A stretch of DNA of 64,000 nucleotides from Pseudomonas bubulae (GTDB lineage: Bacteria > Pseudomonadota > Gammaproteobacteria > Pseudomonadales > Pseudomonadaceae), in NCBI RefSeq assembly GCF_037023725.1, contig NZ_CP146077.1:3199001-3263000 (forward strand), written 5' to 3'. Below, one piece after another: positions 19,319-27,797 of this stretch. The notes below the pieces were generated by a model. It worked only from the letters and a program-made list of their open reading frames with translations, did no database searches and was not told where the DNA came from. The first letter of the stretch is position 1. Each line of letters starts with the position of its first letter. Both the position numbers and the translations under genes were made by a program.

Positions 19319-20512
19319 TTACAGGCCGCTAAGGCCGAGGGCGGGATCGATTCCATCGAGTGCATCGGCCATAACCTTGGCCTTGTTGCTGATTTGTTGG
19401 CGCTGCGGGGCGCTGACGGTGTCGTAGGTGCGGTAGCCCTGCGGGGTTTTCAGGCCATTGAGTTCGGCATCCAGCGCGCTGCTGGCACCGTCTATGGTGT
19501 GCAGCAGGTCGGCATTTTTCTTGAGCAGCAAAGGGCGCAGCAGATCAACCACTTTGTGCGCAGCCTCAAGGTTGGCGGCAAAGCCATTGAGGTCAATATG
19601 GCTGTAGCGCTCCTCTTCGCCGCTGTTGGCGCGGTTATCCGCCAGGTTGTGCAGGGTGCGGGCGACGATGCTGACCAGTTGTTCGGGGGGCAACGATTGG
19701 GCAAGCAACTGTTGCTTGAGCAGCAGGCTATTGGCTTGCAGCTGCTGGACAATCGGCGCCAGGCCTTGAGTGCTGCGCTGGTCAAACAGGCCGTATTCCA
19801 GGCGGTGGAAACCGGTAAACCCCGGATCCTGCTCGCGCTTTTCGAAATAGTCGGCGCTAGCATTGATGGCGTTGTCCAGCTCGGCAAGGCGTTGCGCTGC
19901 CGGCGCCAGGCGTTGATAGGCCTCGCGTGCGGGGGTGTACAGAGCCTGCGCCTGCTCCAGATCACCGGCGCTAATGGCTTGCGACAGGGCATCGACAGCC
20001 CTGGTCAGGGCGCTGCCCTGTTGGCTCAGGTAAACCCGAAACTCTGACAACGGCCCAACAAAGGCCACCATCGTAGGCCTGGCATTGGCGCTGGCTTCGG
20101 ACGCTGCAGTGGGCGTCACATGCAGGGTGCCGCGGGGGTTGCTGAGCAGACCGCAGGTGATGGCGTAATCGCCGGGAGCGAGTGTCGCGTTGATCACCTG
20201 GCTCAGGCCCGGGGCAATGTTTTCCCGCTCTTCGACCACCAGCACGCCGTCGAGAATTTCCCACTCCACCGCGCGCTCGGAGGCATTGATAATGCGAAAG
20301 CTGTTGAAGCCGGCCGGTACAGTCAGGGCGTCGGGTTCGCAGCTATGCGGGTGGATGGTCACGGTTATTTCAGTGCCGTGAGCCTTGCGCTTGGCCGCGG
20401 CCAGTTGCGAGGCGTAGTAGAACAACCCGCCGGCTGCGATCATCACGATCACCGAGCCGGCCACCGCCCAGCGCAGAGCGCGTGGGGGTGTACCGCTTGC
20501 AGGGGTTGGCAT
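19319..20512 (-). CDS. efeO: iron uptake protein EfeO (cupredoxin + M75 domains)
   Basis: Periplasmic ferrous-iron binding component of the EfeUOB system. The 397-aa protein has an N-terminal membrane/signal segment (about 14-30), a cupredoxin-like domain (about 45-135; TIHPHSCEPDALTVPAG with metal-ligand Cys/Glu candidates), and an M75 domain with HxxE in FTGFHRLEYGLF. Lies eight bp after efeU. Its domain pair matches E. coli EfeO. Confidence 0.94.
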   Translation of the reverse strand: MPTPASGTPPRALRWAVAGSVIVMIAAGGLFYYASQLAAAKRKAHGTEITVTIHPHSCEPDALTVPAGFNSFRIINASERAVEWEILDGVLVVEERENIAPGLSQVINATLAPGDYAITCGLLSNPRGTLHVTPTAASEASANARPTMVAFVGPLSEFRVYLSQQGSALTRAVDALSQAISAGDLEQAQALYTPAREAYQRLAPAAQRLAELDNAINASADYFEKREQDPGFTGFHRLEYGLFDQRSTQGLAPIVQQLQANSLLLKQQLLAQSLPPEQLVSIVARTLHNLADNRANSGEEERYSHIDLNGFAANLEAAHKVVDLLRPLLLKKNADLLHTIDGASSALDAELNGLKTPQGYRTYDTVSAPQRQQISNKAKVMADALDGIDPALGLSGL

Positions 20513-20520
20513 GCTTGACC

Positions 20521-21363
20521 TTATGGGTTTGTTACTGAAGAAGGGTGTGCGGTTTTGGCGGGCGCCGGCGGGTGAAAGAACATCACCAGCGTGACGACCA
20601 GATAAATCACATACGCACCGAGCACGCTGACGGTGGGGGCGTCCTGATAGCCGAACATGCCAGCCAGTACGGAGCCTAGCGGGCCATCCATCGGCAAGTG
20701 GGCGCTGATATCAAAGACCACGTCTTGCCAGTGGTTCCACAGGCCTGCCTCGTGCAGGGCCTGTACCGAGTTGGCCAGGATGCCCGCAGCGACCACCAGA
20801 ATAAACAGGCCGGTCCAGCGGAAAAACAGCCCCAGGTTCAGGCGCATGCTGCCGCTGTAAATGGCAAAGCCGACGCCGATGGCCAGCAGCAGGCCGAGCA
20901 GGGCGCCCAGGGGTGCGGCGGGGCCTTCGCTTTGCTGGAAGACGGCTAACAGGAAAAATACGGTTTCAAGCCCTTCCCGGGCGACGGCAAAAAAGACCAT
21001 GGCAATCAGTGCCGTGACTTGATGCCGGGAGCCGGCGAGGGCGTGATCGAGGGAGGTGTGCAGCGAATGCTTGATTGAGCGCGCGACCTTGCGCATCCAG
21101 AATACCATTGAGCTGAGAATGCCCACGGCAATGAGGCCGACGATGCCTTCGAACAGTTCTTGCTGTTTTTGCGGGAACTCGGCGCTCATCAACTCCAGCC
21201 CGCCGCCCACCAGCAAAGACAGGGCGGCGGCCAGAAACACCCCGACCCATACGGCGGGCATCCACTGCCCGCGGCCTGTTTGCTTGAGATAACTGGCAAT
21301 GATGCCGACGATAAGTGCGGCCTCAATCCCTTCGCGCAGCATGATCAGAAATGGAACCAGCAT
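20521..21363 (-). CDS. efeU: ferrous iron permease EfeU (FTR1 family)
   Basis: Inner-membrane iron permease with seven helices (280 aa). It contains both FTR1 REXXE signatures, REGIE at residues 10-14 and REGLE near residue 130, which form the iron path. First gene of the efe operon; the ATG is 18 bp downstream of a perfect 8-bp-arm palindrome. Confidence 0.95.
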   Translation of the reverse strand: MLVPFLIMLREGIEAALIVGIIASYLKQTGRGQWMPAVWVGVFLAAALSLLVGGGLELMSAEFPQKQQELFEGIVGLIAVGILSSMVFWMRKVARSIKHSLHTSLDHALAGSRHQVTALIAMVFFAVAREGLETVFFLLAVFQQSEGPAAPLGALLGLLLAIGVGFAIYSGSMRLNLGLFFRWTGLFILVVAAGILANSVQALHEAGLWNHWQDVVFDISAHLPMDGPLGSVLAGMFGYQDAPTVSVLGAYVIYLVVTLVMFFHPPAPAKTAHPSSVTNP

Positions 21364-21380
21364 GGTGGGCTACCGCGTCG

Positions 21381-21404
21381 CAAATTAGTTAGGGTGCTAA
21401 TTTG
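21381..21404. promoter_or_regulatory. palindromic operator candidate upstream of efeU
   Basis: CAAATTAG-N8-CTAATTTG: a perfect 8-bp inverted repeat with an 8-nt centre, 18 bp upstream of the efeU ATG. It does not resemble the Fur box. A TTAG..CTAA core of this kind is seen with several MarR-type regulators, but the binding protein is unknown. Confidence 0.5.
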
Positions 21405-21524
21405 TAACATACTGATACGTATTGCCAAACAAGAATCGATTGCATTTGCTGAACGATTGCTGAACGAAGATGGGGGTGTCTATTCAGCTTTTGCGGGAGC
21501 GGGCCTGGATCGAGTCAGGTAGTT

Positions 21525-22532
21525 CTACTGGTCTTTGGTGAGCACGCTTTGTTCAGCATCCTTCTTTAGCTCCTGCAGGCTTTCCAGTGCGGTTTCAGCC
21601 TTTATGGCGCGCAAGGAAAGGGCTGCGTGGCTTTCCTGGATCTGTGCGTGGGCCTGTTTCAAGCCTTCACTTTCCTGCGTGGCTACGCGCAGGCGCTCTT
21701 GAAGCAGGGTGCGTTCACTTTGCAGTTGACTGAGTTGGGTGTTGAGCTGCGTATTCTGGTTGCCCAGCTTGTGCTGCAGGTCATTGGCCTGGTTCAGTTC
21801 CTTGCCCAGTGCGCGGCTCTCGCTCAGTACGCGCTCATTGTCGCGATGCAGCTGGGTGATTTCATCCTGGCGTACCAATGCACTTTGCTGGGCCTGACGC
21901 AGTTCCATTTGCACCTGCTGCAACTGGCCTTCATGACGGCGCTGATCCTGCTCGCGCTGTTCCTTGGTCGCGCTGCGATAGTGCTCCAGCGCATCGCGGG
22001 CATGCAGGTGCTTCTCTTCCAGCGAGCGGATCTGCTCGTCACGGTCCTTGAGGCGCAGGTCAAAGTCGCTGCACGCCTGGTTCAGGGCGGCATTGCGGGT
22101 CTGCTCGGTTTGCAGCATGGAGCGGGTGGCGTCGAGACTGGCGCTTTCCTGCTGCAGTGCTGTGCCCTGAATCTCCAGCTGCTGTTCCAGCTGAGCCCGG
22201 GCCTCCTGTGCTTCGTTCAACTGCGCCTGCAGTTGCACTTTGAGCTGTTCGTAATGCGCCTGAGCCCGGTCAATGGGCTCTTGTGCCTGCTCCTGCAGGC
22301 GCTGGGCGAGGCGGGCAACCAGCTCAGTCAGCTCATCATCGATTTGCTCACGAGGCACGCCGCGGCGCGAATCAACTTCGTCCAGTTCCTTTAGATAGCG
22401 ATGGATCGTGGTTTTCGACCCGGTATTGCCCATCTCGATACGTACCGCATCAATGCTCGGGTGTTCGCCTCGAGCCAGGATCGCGGTGCGTGCAATTTGC
22501 ACCACTGCCTTGTTTACGCCGCCACGGGCCAT
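21525..22532 (-). CDS. KfrA-like coiled-coil DNA-binding protein
   Basis: The 335-aa protein has an N-terminal KfrA-type DNA-binding domain (about 1-110; ARGEHPSIDAVRIEMGNTGS...TIHRYLKEL) and then a nearly unbroken Gln/Glu/Leu-rich coiled coil to the C-terminus. Plasmid KfrA proteins are autorepressors that help nucleoid/plasmid organisation; here the gene is chromosomal. The second Met (22532) is chosen because AGGAG is then seven nt upstream; the first ATG (22538) touches the Shine-Dalgarno. It is divergent from a tyrosine recombinase, with a palindrome between them that may be its operator. Confidence 0.85.
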   Translation of the reverse strand: MARGGVNKAVVQIARTAILARGEHPSIDAVRIEMGNTGSKTTIHRYLKELDEVDSRRGVPREQIDDELTELVARLAQRLQEQAQEPIDRAQAHYEQLKVQLQAQLNEAQEARAQLEQQLEIQGTALQQESASLDATRSMLQTEQTRNAALNQACSDFDLRLKDRDEQIRSLEEKHLHARDALEHYRSATKEQREQDQRRHEGQLQQVQMELRQAQQSALVRQDEITQLHRDNERVLSESRALGKELNQANDLQHKLGNQNTQLNTQLSQLQSERTLLQERLRVATQESEGLKQAHAQIQESHAALSLRAIKAETALESLQELKKDAEQSVLTKDQ

Positions 22533-22559
22533 GGTCATCTCCTACGATTATGTACTGTG

Positions 22560-22582
22560 GTATGTATCATGTAATTACATAC
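22560..22582. promoter_or_regulatory. palindrome near KfrA-like gene start (possible auto-operator)
   Basis: GTATGTA (22560-22566) and TACATAC (22576-22582) form an inverted repeat, and inside it ATGTAATTACAT (22569-22580) is a perfect 12-bp palindrome. It is 28-50 bp upstream of the KfrA-like ATG, where KfrA autoregulatory sites are expected. Confidence 0.5.
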
Positions 22583-22624
22583 TAGATTAGCACATTTTAT
22601 TGATGTTATTTAATGAAAAATAAG

Positions 22625-22649
22625 ACGGGATATACTGGTATTATCCCGT
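22625..22649. promoter_or_regulatory. second palindrome in the KfrA/recombinase divergent region
   Basis: ACGGGATA (22625-22632) and TATCCCGT (22642-22649) form a perfect 8-bp inverted repeat around TACTGGTAT, about 62 bp upstream of the recombinase ATG. Its sequence is unrelated to the A/T palindrome at 22560. Confidence 0.45.
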
Positions 22650-22655
22650 GCCAGA

Positions 22656-22677
22656 GCCTTAAAACTGCTTTTAAGGC
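22656..22677 (+). promoter_or_regulatory. leader hairpin of the recombinase gene
   Basis: GCCTTAAAA and TTTTAAGGC form a perfect 9-bp stem with a four-base loop, followed by CTGTTTTC. It lies 34 bp before the recombinase ATG. It may be a weak terminator/attenuator or a protein binding site. Confidence 0.45.
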
Positions 22678-22710
22678 CTGTTTTCGGTACGCCACACAAG
22701 AGAACTGCCC

Positions 22711-23649
22711 ATGAGCGAGCTGGATCGCTACCTGAACGCCGCGACCCGCGACAACACCCGCCGCAGTTATCGGGCGGCCATTGAGCACTTCGAAGTGACC
22801 TGGGGCGGGTTTCTGCCGGCCACCAGCGATAGCGTGGCGCGTTATCTGGTGGCTCATGCCGGGCAATTGTCGATCAACACCCTCAAGCTGCGCCTGTCAG
22901 CGATTGCCCAGTGGCACAACAGTCAGGGGTTTGCCGACCCGACCAAGGCGCCGATGGTGCGCAAGGTATTCAAGGGCATTCGGGCACTGCATCCCGTGCA
23001 GGAGAAGCAGGCGGCACCGCTGCAATTGCAGCATCTTGAACAGGTGGTCGAGTGGTTGGAGGCTGAGGCCCTGGCGGCGCAAGCCAGTGGTGATCAGCCG
23101 GGGCTGCTGCGCGCAAGGCGTGACGCCGCCCTGATCCTGCTCGGTTTCTGGCGCGGATTCCGCAGTGATGAGTTGTGCCGCCTGCAAGTCGAGCATGTAC
23201 AGGCTGTAGAGGGGGCAGGCATTACCTTGTATCTGCCACGCAGCAAAAGTGACCGCGACAACCTCGGCAAAACCTTTCAGACCCCGGCCCTGCTGCGACT
23301 GTGCCCGGTGCGCGCCTATATCGAATGGCTCAATACCGCGGCGTTGGTCCGCGGCCCGGTGTTCCGCGGAATCGATCGCTGGGGCAACCTGGGGGAGGAG
23401 GGCTTGCACGCCAACAGTGTGATCCCGTTGCTGCGCCAGGCGCTGGAGCGTGCGGGCATTGCGGCCGAGCAATACACCAGTCACTCCCTGCGTCGCGGTT
23501 TTGCGACATGGGCCCATCAAAGTGGCTGGGACTTGAAGTCACTGATGAATTACGTCGGCTGGAAAGACATAAAGTCAGCCATGCGCTATGTTGAAGCCAC
23601 CCCGTTTACCGGGATGAGCATCACCGCGCAAAAAAACATCGGCAACTGA
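22711..23649 (+). CDS. lone tyrosine recombinase / site-specific integrase
   Basis: The 312-aa protein has an N-terminal SAM-like core-binding domain (1-95) and a catalytic domain with the full set Arg151 (FRSDEL), Lys179 (PRSKSD), His258-x-x-Arg261 (HSLRR), Trp284 (replacing the second His) and Tyr293 (MRYVE). It should therefore be active. There is no excisionase, tRNA, direct-repeat att site or phage gene nearby. It is divergent from the KfrA-like gene and so may be a resident chromosomal function and not part of a mobile island. Shine-Dalgarno AAGAGAA upstream. Confidence 0.9.
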   Translation: MSELDRYLNAATRDNTRRSYRAAIEHFEVTWGGFLPATSDSVARYLVAHAGQLSINTLKLRLSAIAQWHNSQGFADPTKAPMVRKVFKGIRALHPVQEKQAAPLQLQHLEQVVEWLEAEALAAQASGDQPGLLRARRDAALILLGFWRGFRSDELCRLQVEHVQAVEGAGITLYLPRSKSDRDNLGKTFQTPALLRLCPVRAYIEWLNTAALVRGPVFRGIDRWGNLGEEGLHANSVIPLLRQALERAGIAAEQYTSHSLRRGFATWAHQSGWDLKSLMNYVGWKDIKSAMRYVEATPFTGMSITAQKNIGN

Positions 23650-23821
23650 TCGACATCAAGTTGAAACCTGTTCAGGTGGATCATATTTAGTTTTCGGCTA
23701 TTTATAGGTACGCCTGATAGCTAAAACCAATCGTCAGCATCAGCTTTGCCAATGAGCCAGATACGAAATGTGTTGTTAGGATTCACCCCATCAACTTTTC
23801 AACCCTGACGGAGAGTCAACG

Positions 23822-24385
23822 ATGCCTATCATCAACAGCCAAGTTAAACCATTCAAAGCAACTGCCTACAAAAACGGCAGCTTCGTGGAAGTGTCGGACG
23901 CTGACCTGAAAGGCAAGTGGTCGGTGGTGTTCTTCTACCCGGCCGACTTCACCTTCGTTTGCCCAACCGAACTGGAAGACCTGGCTGACAACTACGAAGA
24001 GTTCAAAAAACTCGGCGTGGAAATCTACAGCGTGTCGACTGACACCCACTTTGCCCACGCTGCCTGGCACAACACTTCGCCAGCCATCGGCAAAATCCAG
24101 TACACCATGATCGGCGACCCTACGCTGACCATCTCCCGCAACTTCGACGTACTGATCGAAGAAGCAGGCCTGGCTGATCGCGGCACTTTCGTGATCAACC
24201 CTGAAGGTCAGATCAAGATCGTCGAGCTGAACGATGGCGGTGTTGGCCGTGACGCTTCCGAGCTGCTGCGCAAAATCAAGGCCGCTCAGTACGTTGCTGC
24301 TCACCCGGGCGAAGTGTGCCCTGCCAAATGGAAAGAAGGTGAGTCCACCTTGGCTCCATCGCTGGACCTGGTTGGCAAGATCTAA
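23822..24385 (+). CDS. ahpC: alkyl hydroperoxide reductase subunit C (peroxiredoxin)
   Basis: Typical 2-Cys peroxiredoxin (187 aa) that reduces peroxides in the cytosol and is recycled by AhpF. Peroxidatic Cys47 in FTFVCPTE and resolving Cys166 in GEVCPAKW are both present. Strong Shine-Dalgarno (GGAGAG). A terminator follows before ahpF, so ahpC probably exceeds ahpF in expression. The 172-bp upstream gap has ATAG-N7-CAAT near 23716, a partial OxyR-like element, but no full OxyR site could be confirmed. Confidence 0.96.
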   Translation: MPIINSQVKPFKATAYKNGSFVEVSDADLKGKWSVVFFYPADFTFVCPTELEDLADNYEEFKKLGVEIYSVSTDTHFAHAAWHNTSPAIGKIQYTMIGDPTLTISRNFDVLIEEAGLADRGTFVINPEGQIKIVELNDGGVGRDASELLRKIKAAQYVAAHPGEVCPAKWKEGESTLAPSLDLVGKI

Positions 24386-24446
24386 GGCCGTGAACCAGCC
24401 AAGGGCGGTGATCCGCACCTGAGTTGTAAGCCGCATCGCCCTCAAA

Positions 24447-24479
24447 ACGCCCGGGCGAGATTCGCTCGGGCGTTTTTTT
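24447..24479 (+). terminator. terminator/attenuator between ahpC and ahpF
   Basis: Stem of 7 plus 4-5 bp (24447-24458 with 24462-24473) followed by seven T residues. It is 60 bp after the ahpC stop and 40 bp before the ahpF start. Confidence 0.85.
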
Positions 24480-24512
24480 GTAAAAAATTCATGTTCAAAG
24501 GAGATCGCCCGT

Positions 24513-26075
24513 ATGTTGGACGCCAATCTAAAAGCTCAGTTGAAGTCATACCTGGAGCGGGTCACGCAGCCGATCGAGATTGTTGCCTCTCTCGACGACG
24601 GTGCGAAATCCCGTGAAATGCATGACCTGTTAAAAGAAATCGCCAGCCTTTCCAGCATGATCACCCTGCTGGATAACGGTAACGATGTGCGCAAGCCTTC
24701 GTTTTCGCTGAACCGCCCGGGCGGCGATATCAGCCTGCGTTTTGCAGGCATTCCGATGGGCCACGAATTTACTTCGCTGGTGTTGGCCTTGCTGCAAGTA
24801 GGCGGCCACCCATCGAAAGCCAGTGCCGAAGTAATTGAACAGATTCGCTCCCTTAAAGGCGAGTTCAACTTCGAGACCTATTTCTCGCTGTCCTGCCAGA
24901 ACTGCCCTGACGTTGTGCAGGCGCTGAACCTGATGGCAGTGCTTAACCCGAACATTCACCATGTGGCGATTGACGGTGCCCTGTTCCAGGACGAAGTGAC
25001 CGAGCGTCAAGTGATGGCGGTACCCAGCGTTTACCTTAACGGTGTCAACTTTGGTCAGGGCCGCATGGGCCTGGAAGAGATTCTGGGCAAGCTGGACACC
25101 AGTGCAATTGAGCGTCAGGCCGAAAAAATCAGCGCCAAGGAAGCTTTTGACGTGCTGGTGATCGGCGGCGGCCCGGCCGGTGCTGCCGCGGCGATCTATG
25201 CTGCCCGCAAAGGCATCCGTACTGGTGTGGCTGCCGAGCGCTTCGGCGGTCAGGTGCTGGACACCATGGCCATCGAGAACTTTATCTCGGTTCAGGAAAC
25301 TGAAGGGCCAAAGCTCGCCACTGCACTTGAGGAGCACGTCAAGCAATACGACGTCGATATCATGAACCTGCAGCGTGCCGACAAGCTGATTGCCGGCAAG
25401 GCAGGTGAGTTGCACGAGGTGAAGTTTGCCAGCGGCGCTTCGCTCAAGGCCAAGACCGTAATTCTGGCCACCGGTGCGCGCTGGCGTGAAATGAACGTGC
25501 CCGGCGAGCAGGAATACCGTAGCCGTGGCGTGGCTTACTGCCCGCACTGCGACGGTCCGCTGTTCAAGGGCAAGCGCGTCGCGGTAATCGGCGGCGGCAA
25601 CTCTGGCGTCGAAGCAGCCATTGACCTGGCGGGTATTGTGGCGCATGTCACCCTGCTGGAGTTCGATACCAAACTGCGTGCCGATGCCGTGTTGCAACGC
25701 AAGCTGCACAGTTTGCCAAACGTGAAGGTCATCACCAATGCACAGACCACCGAGGTCACCGGTGACGGCCAGAAAGTGAACGGCCTGCGCTACAAGGATC
25801 GTCAGTCCGGTGAAGTTCATACGGTCGAACTGGAAGGGATCTTTGTACAGATCGGCCTGTTGCCAAACACTGACTGGCTCAAGGGTACTGTCGAGCTTTC
25901 GCCCCGCGGCGAGATCGTTGTCGATGCCCGCGGTGAAACCTCGATCCCCGGCATTTTTGCCGCCGGTGACGTGACCACCGTGCCATACAAGCAGATCGTG
26001 ATTGCAGTGGGCGAGGGCGCCAAAGCCTCACTGAGCGCCTTTGATCACTTGATCCGTTCTTCAGCGCCGGAATAA
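24513..26075 (+). CDS. ahpF: alkyl hydroperoxide reductase subunit F
   Basis: NADH-dependent flavoprotein that reduces AhpC (520 aa, normal length). Two thioredoxin-like folds fill residues 1-195 with the CxxC pair Cys128/Cys131 (SCQNC), then the FAD motif [14 protein letters not shown] near 217, the second redox-active pair in YCPHCDGP near 345, and the NADH-binding [10 protein letters not shown]. Shine-Dalgarno AAGGAG. Ends at a strong terminator shared with gloA. Confidence 0.96.
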   Translation: MLDANLKAQLKSYLERVTQPIEIVASLDDGAKSREMHDLLKEIASLSSMITLLDNGNDVRKPSFSLNRPGGDISLRFAGIPMGHEFTSLVLALLQVGGHPSKASAEVIEQIRSLKGEFNFETYFSLSCQNCPDVVQALNLMAVLNPNIHHVAIDGALFQDEVTERQVMAVPSVYLNGVNFGQGRMGLEEILGKLDTSAIERQAEKISAKEAFDVLVIGGGPAGAAAAIYAARKGIRTGVAAERFGGQVLDTMAIENFISVQETEGPKLATALEEHVKQYDVDIMNLQRADKLIAGKAGELHEVKFASGASLKAKTVILATGARWREMNVPGEQEYRSRGVAYCPHCDGPLFKGKRVAVIGGGNSGVEAAIDLAGIVAHVTLLEFDTKLRADAVLQRKLHSLPNVKVITNAQTTEVTGDGQKVNGLRYKDRQSGEVHTVELEGIFVQIGLLPNTDWLKGTVELSPRGEIVVDARGETSIPGIFAAGDVTTVPYKQIVIAVGEGAKASLSAFDHLIRSSAPE

Positions 26076-26087
26076 CCGGGCGCAAAC

Positions 26088-26120
26088 AAAAAACCCCATG
26101 AGCAGTCATGGGGTTTTTTT
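26088..26120. terminator. bidirectional terminator between ahpF and gloA
   Basis: Perfect 8-bp stem (CCCCATGA with TCATGGGG), GCAG loop, flanked by A-run on the left and eight T residues on the right. Confidence 0.92.
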
Positions 26121-26131
26121 TCGTTCGATTT

Positions 26132-26653
26132 TTACATCGGTTGTGGCTGGATGATTTCGACCCAGTAACCGTCCGGGTCCTTGACGAATGCCAGGGATTT
26201 CATGCGCCCATCGTTCAGGCGCTTCTGGAAGTCCACATTCAGAGCTTCAAAGCGCTCGCAGGCAGCACGAATATCCGGTACCGAAATGCAGATATGGCCA
26301 AAGCCGCGCGGGTCGGTGTTGCCGTTGTGGTAGACCACGCTGTCATCGGTTTCTGAACCGTGGTTATGGGTCAGCTCCAGGATGCCGGGGATGGACTTCA
26401 TCCACAGTGTACGGGCTGCGTCGTCTGCCGGGATCTGCGCCTTGTCCACCAGGGCCAGAAAGTACAGGCTGAACTCGGCTTCAGGGAAGTCGCGCTTCTC
26501 AACCAGCGAGAAACCCAGGACGCGGGTATAGAAATCCAGGGATTTCTCGATGTTCTTGACGCGCAGCATGGTGTGGTTGAAAACGAAGTTGTGCGTTGCG
26601 CTATCCGGGGAAGCAGTGACGCCGGGAATGTTGTTCAGGTCTTGCAGGCTCAT
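26132..26653 (-). CDS. gloA: lactoylglutathione lyase (glyoxalase I)
   Basis: Converts the methylglyoxal-glutathione hemithioacetal to S-lactoylglutathione. The 173-aa protein has two VOC beta-alpha-beta-beta-beta modules; metal ligands are His in NHTMLRVKN, Glu in GILELTHN, His in GFGHICISV, and Glu in YWVEIIQP. The ATG at 26653 has GGAGGG upstream; the longer frame to 26758 is not supported. The length is that of the eukaryote-like Zn class (longer than E. coli GloA, 135 aa). Confidence 0.94.
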   Translation of the reverse strand: MSLQDLNNIPGVTASPDSATHNFVFNHTMLRVKNIEKSLDFYTRVLGFSLVEKRDFPEAEFSLYFLALVDKAQIPADDAARTLWMKSIPGILELTHNHGSETDDSVVYHNGNTDPRGFGHICISVPDIRAACERFEALNVDFQKRLNDGRMKSLAFVKDPDGYWVEIIQPQPM

Positions 26654-26804
26654 GAACCCTCCGAAAATAAGGCATAGGTGATCGGTCGCTACGTTGAGCG
26701 TGATGGGCGAATGATACGGAATGTGACGTCTGGCGCCAAACCCGTTTTCAGGGCGCAAGCGGTCTGCGGCAGGGAGGCAGTTGGGTTGCGGGGCAAATCA
26801 CGGG

Positions 26805-26950
26805 CAAAAAGAAGCCCGCCGAAGCGGGCATGGGGCGCTAGTCCTTTAGCAGCCTCTATCCTGTGACCCGCGATGTGAAAAAATTGTGAAGCGCCGGCGT
26901 GTTCACGGTCTTTTGGACGCATGGATGTCACAACAGGATAATTCCTACTC
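26805..26950 (-). ncRNA. candidate small RNA
   Basis: In the 540-bp gap between gloA and the mvaU-like gene there is a good Rho-independent terminator on the minus strand: GCCCGC-TTCG-GCGGGC (stem about 26813-26830) followed by TTCTTTTT. No ORF precedes it, and the mvaU-like gene has its own terminator further upstream (27153-27178), so this terminator must end an independent short transcript. The region upstream has unpaired GGA motifs (CACAGGATAGAGG, AAAGGACTAG), as in Rsm/Gac-linked sRNAs. The 5' end is a guess. It might be the RpoS/Gac-linked sRNA RgsA, but that could not be checked. Confidence 0.45.
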
Positions 26951-27152
26951 GGTATTACTGTTTTAGCCGTAGTCAGTTGAGTGTTGGCGCACGGGCGGGG
27001 CAGTTATTGATGCAGGCATATTCAACGACGGAAGTGGGCAGTGCCTTTTCTGGCTGGCACCTTCATGTGGTGCATTAAACATCCGCCCAAGATTAAGCAA
27101 AGTTGAATCAAGTTGAACCTTTTAGTTAAACAGCTTTAAAAGTTGTGCGGAT

Positions 27153-27178
27153 AAAAAAGCCCTGCACAGGCAGGGCTT
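27153..27178 (-). terminator. terminator of mvaU-like gene
   Basis: AAGCCCTGC/GCAGGGCTT 9-bp stem with ACAG loop, followed on the minus strand by six T residues, 17 bp after the stop codon. Confidence 0.9.
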
Positions 27179-27194
27179 AGAGTGTGCACGGGCT

Positions 27195-27560
27195 TTATGC
27201 ACGAAGCCAGGTATCCACGGTGGCTGCGCCGTATTCTTCTTTCCAGGCTTTCAAACCGCGGTGGTTGCCGCCTTTGGTTTCTATCAGCTCGCCGGTGTGC
27301 GGATTCTGATAGACCTTAAGCACCCGCGCCTTGCGCTGCTTGGGCGCAGATGCCCCTTTTGACGCCGCAGGGTTGGGGTCAAGGATGGCGATGATGTCCC
27401 GAAGATTTTTACCGTAGGTTTTCATCAAGGCTTGAAGTTTTTCTTCGAACTCGATTTCTTTTTTAAGTCCGGCATCATTTTTCAAGGCTTCCAATTGAGC
27501 CAGCTGTTCTTGTAGCGCTTTTTCAGCAGCGCGAAACTCAGCAAGTCTAGACAAAGTCAT
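27195..27560 (-). CDS. mvaU: H-NS-like silencer, MvaT/MvaU family
   Basis: Nucleoid protein that silences A/T-rich and foreign DNA and shapes biofilm and virulence regulation in Pseudomonas. The 121-aa protein has an N-terminal coiled-coil oligomerisation region (LAEFRAAEKALQEQLAQLEA), a linker rich in Lys/Ala, and the C-terminal DNA-binding motif NPHTGELIETKGGNHRGLK. The AAEKALQEQ start and the C-terminus look more like MvaU than MvaT; the symbol carries that uncertainty. ATG at 27560 has GGAG upstream; an ORF extension to 27686 is not credible. Confidence 0.9.
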   Translation of the reverse strand: MTLSRLAEFRAAEKALQEQLAQLEALKNDAGLKKEIEFEEKLQALMKTYGKNLRDIIAILDPNPAASKGASAPKQRKARVLKVYQNPHTGELIETKGGNHRGLKAWKEEYGAATVDTWLRA

Positions 27561-27756
27561 TACTCCATTCACAGCTTCGGTGGTACGTGACCGAGGCGAA
27601 TTAATGATGTTTGGTTTGGAATACACAAGATTTACAGTGCGTGCGTCCAAGGGGGTTGCTCCTGGTCGGCACGCCTGTTGATGCAATCATTTAAAGTTCG
27701 TGTCGCGACAAAAAAATTGTAGTTGTTAATTCTTGTGCTGCCAAGTCCCGCGCGGG

Positions 27757-27783
27757 GCAGTTTGAAAAAAGTTTTTAAACTGC
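27757..27783 (-). terminator. hairpin after EAL-domain gene
   Basis: GCAGTTT/AAACTGC arms with an inner AAAAA/TTTTT pairing just past the stop of the phosphodiesterase gene. A/T-rich, without a clean T-run, so its strength is unclear. Confidence 0.4.
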
Positions 27784-27797
27784 ACGGCTGTTTATTA

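Noticed and set aside
21488..21510. REP-like sequence GCGGGAGCGGGCCTGG after the KfrA-like gene
   Set aside because: Only the core is similar and no hairpin partner is present.
22711..23649. Recombinase as marker of an integrated island
   Set aside because: No tRNA, direct-repeat att pair, excisionase, phage gene or clear composition change is seen around it.
23690..23740. OxyR site before ahpC
   Set aside because: Only half of the four-element ATAG/CTAT pattern can be aligned (ATAG-N7-CAAT); the rest does not fit.
24630..25820. 396-codon minus-strand frame opposite ahpF
   Set aside because: Shadow of ahpF with His/Gln-rich composition.
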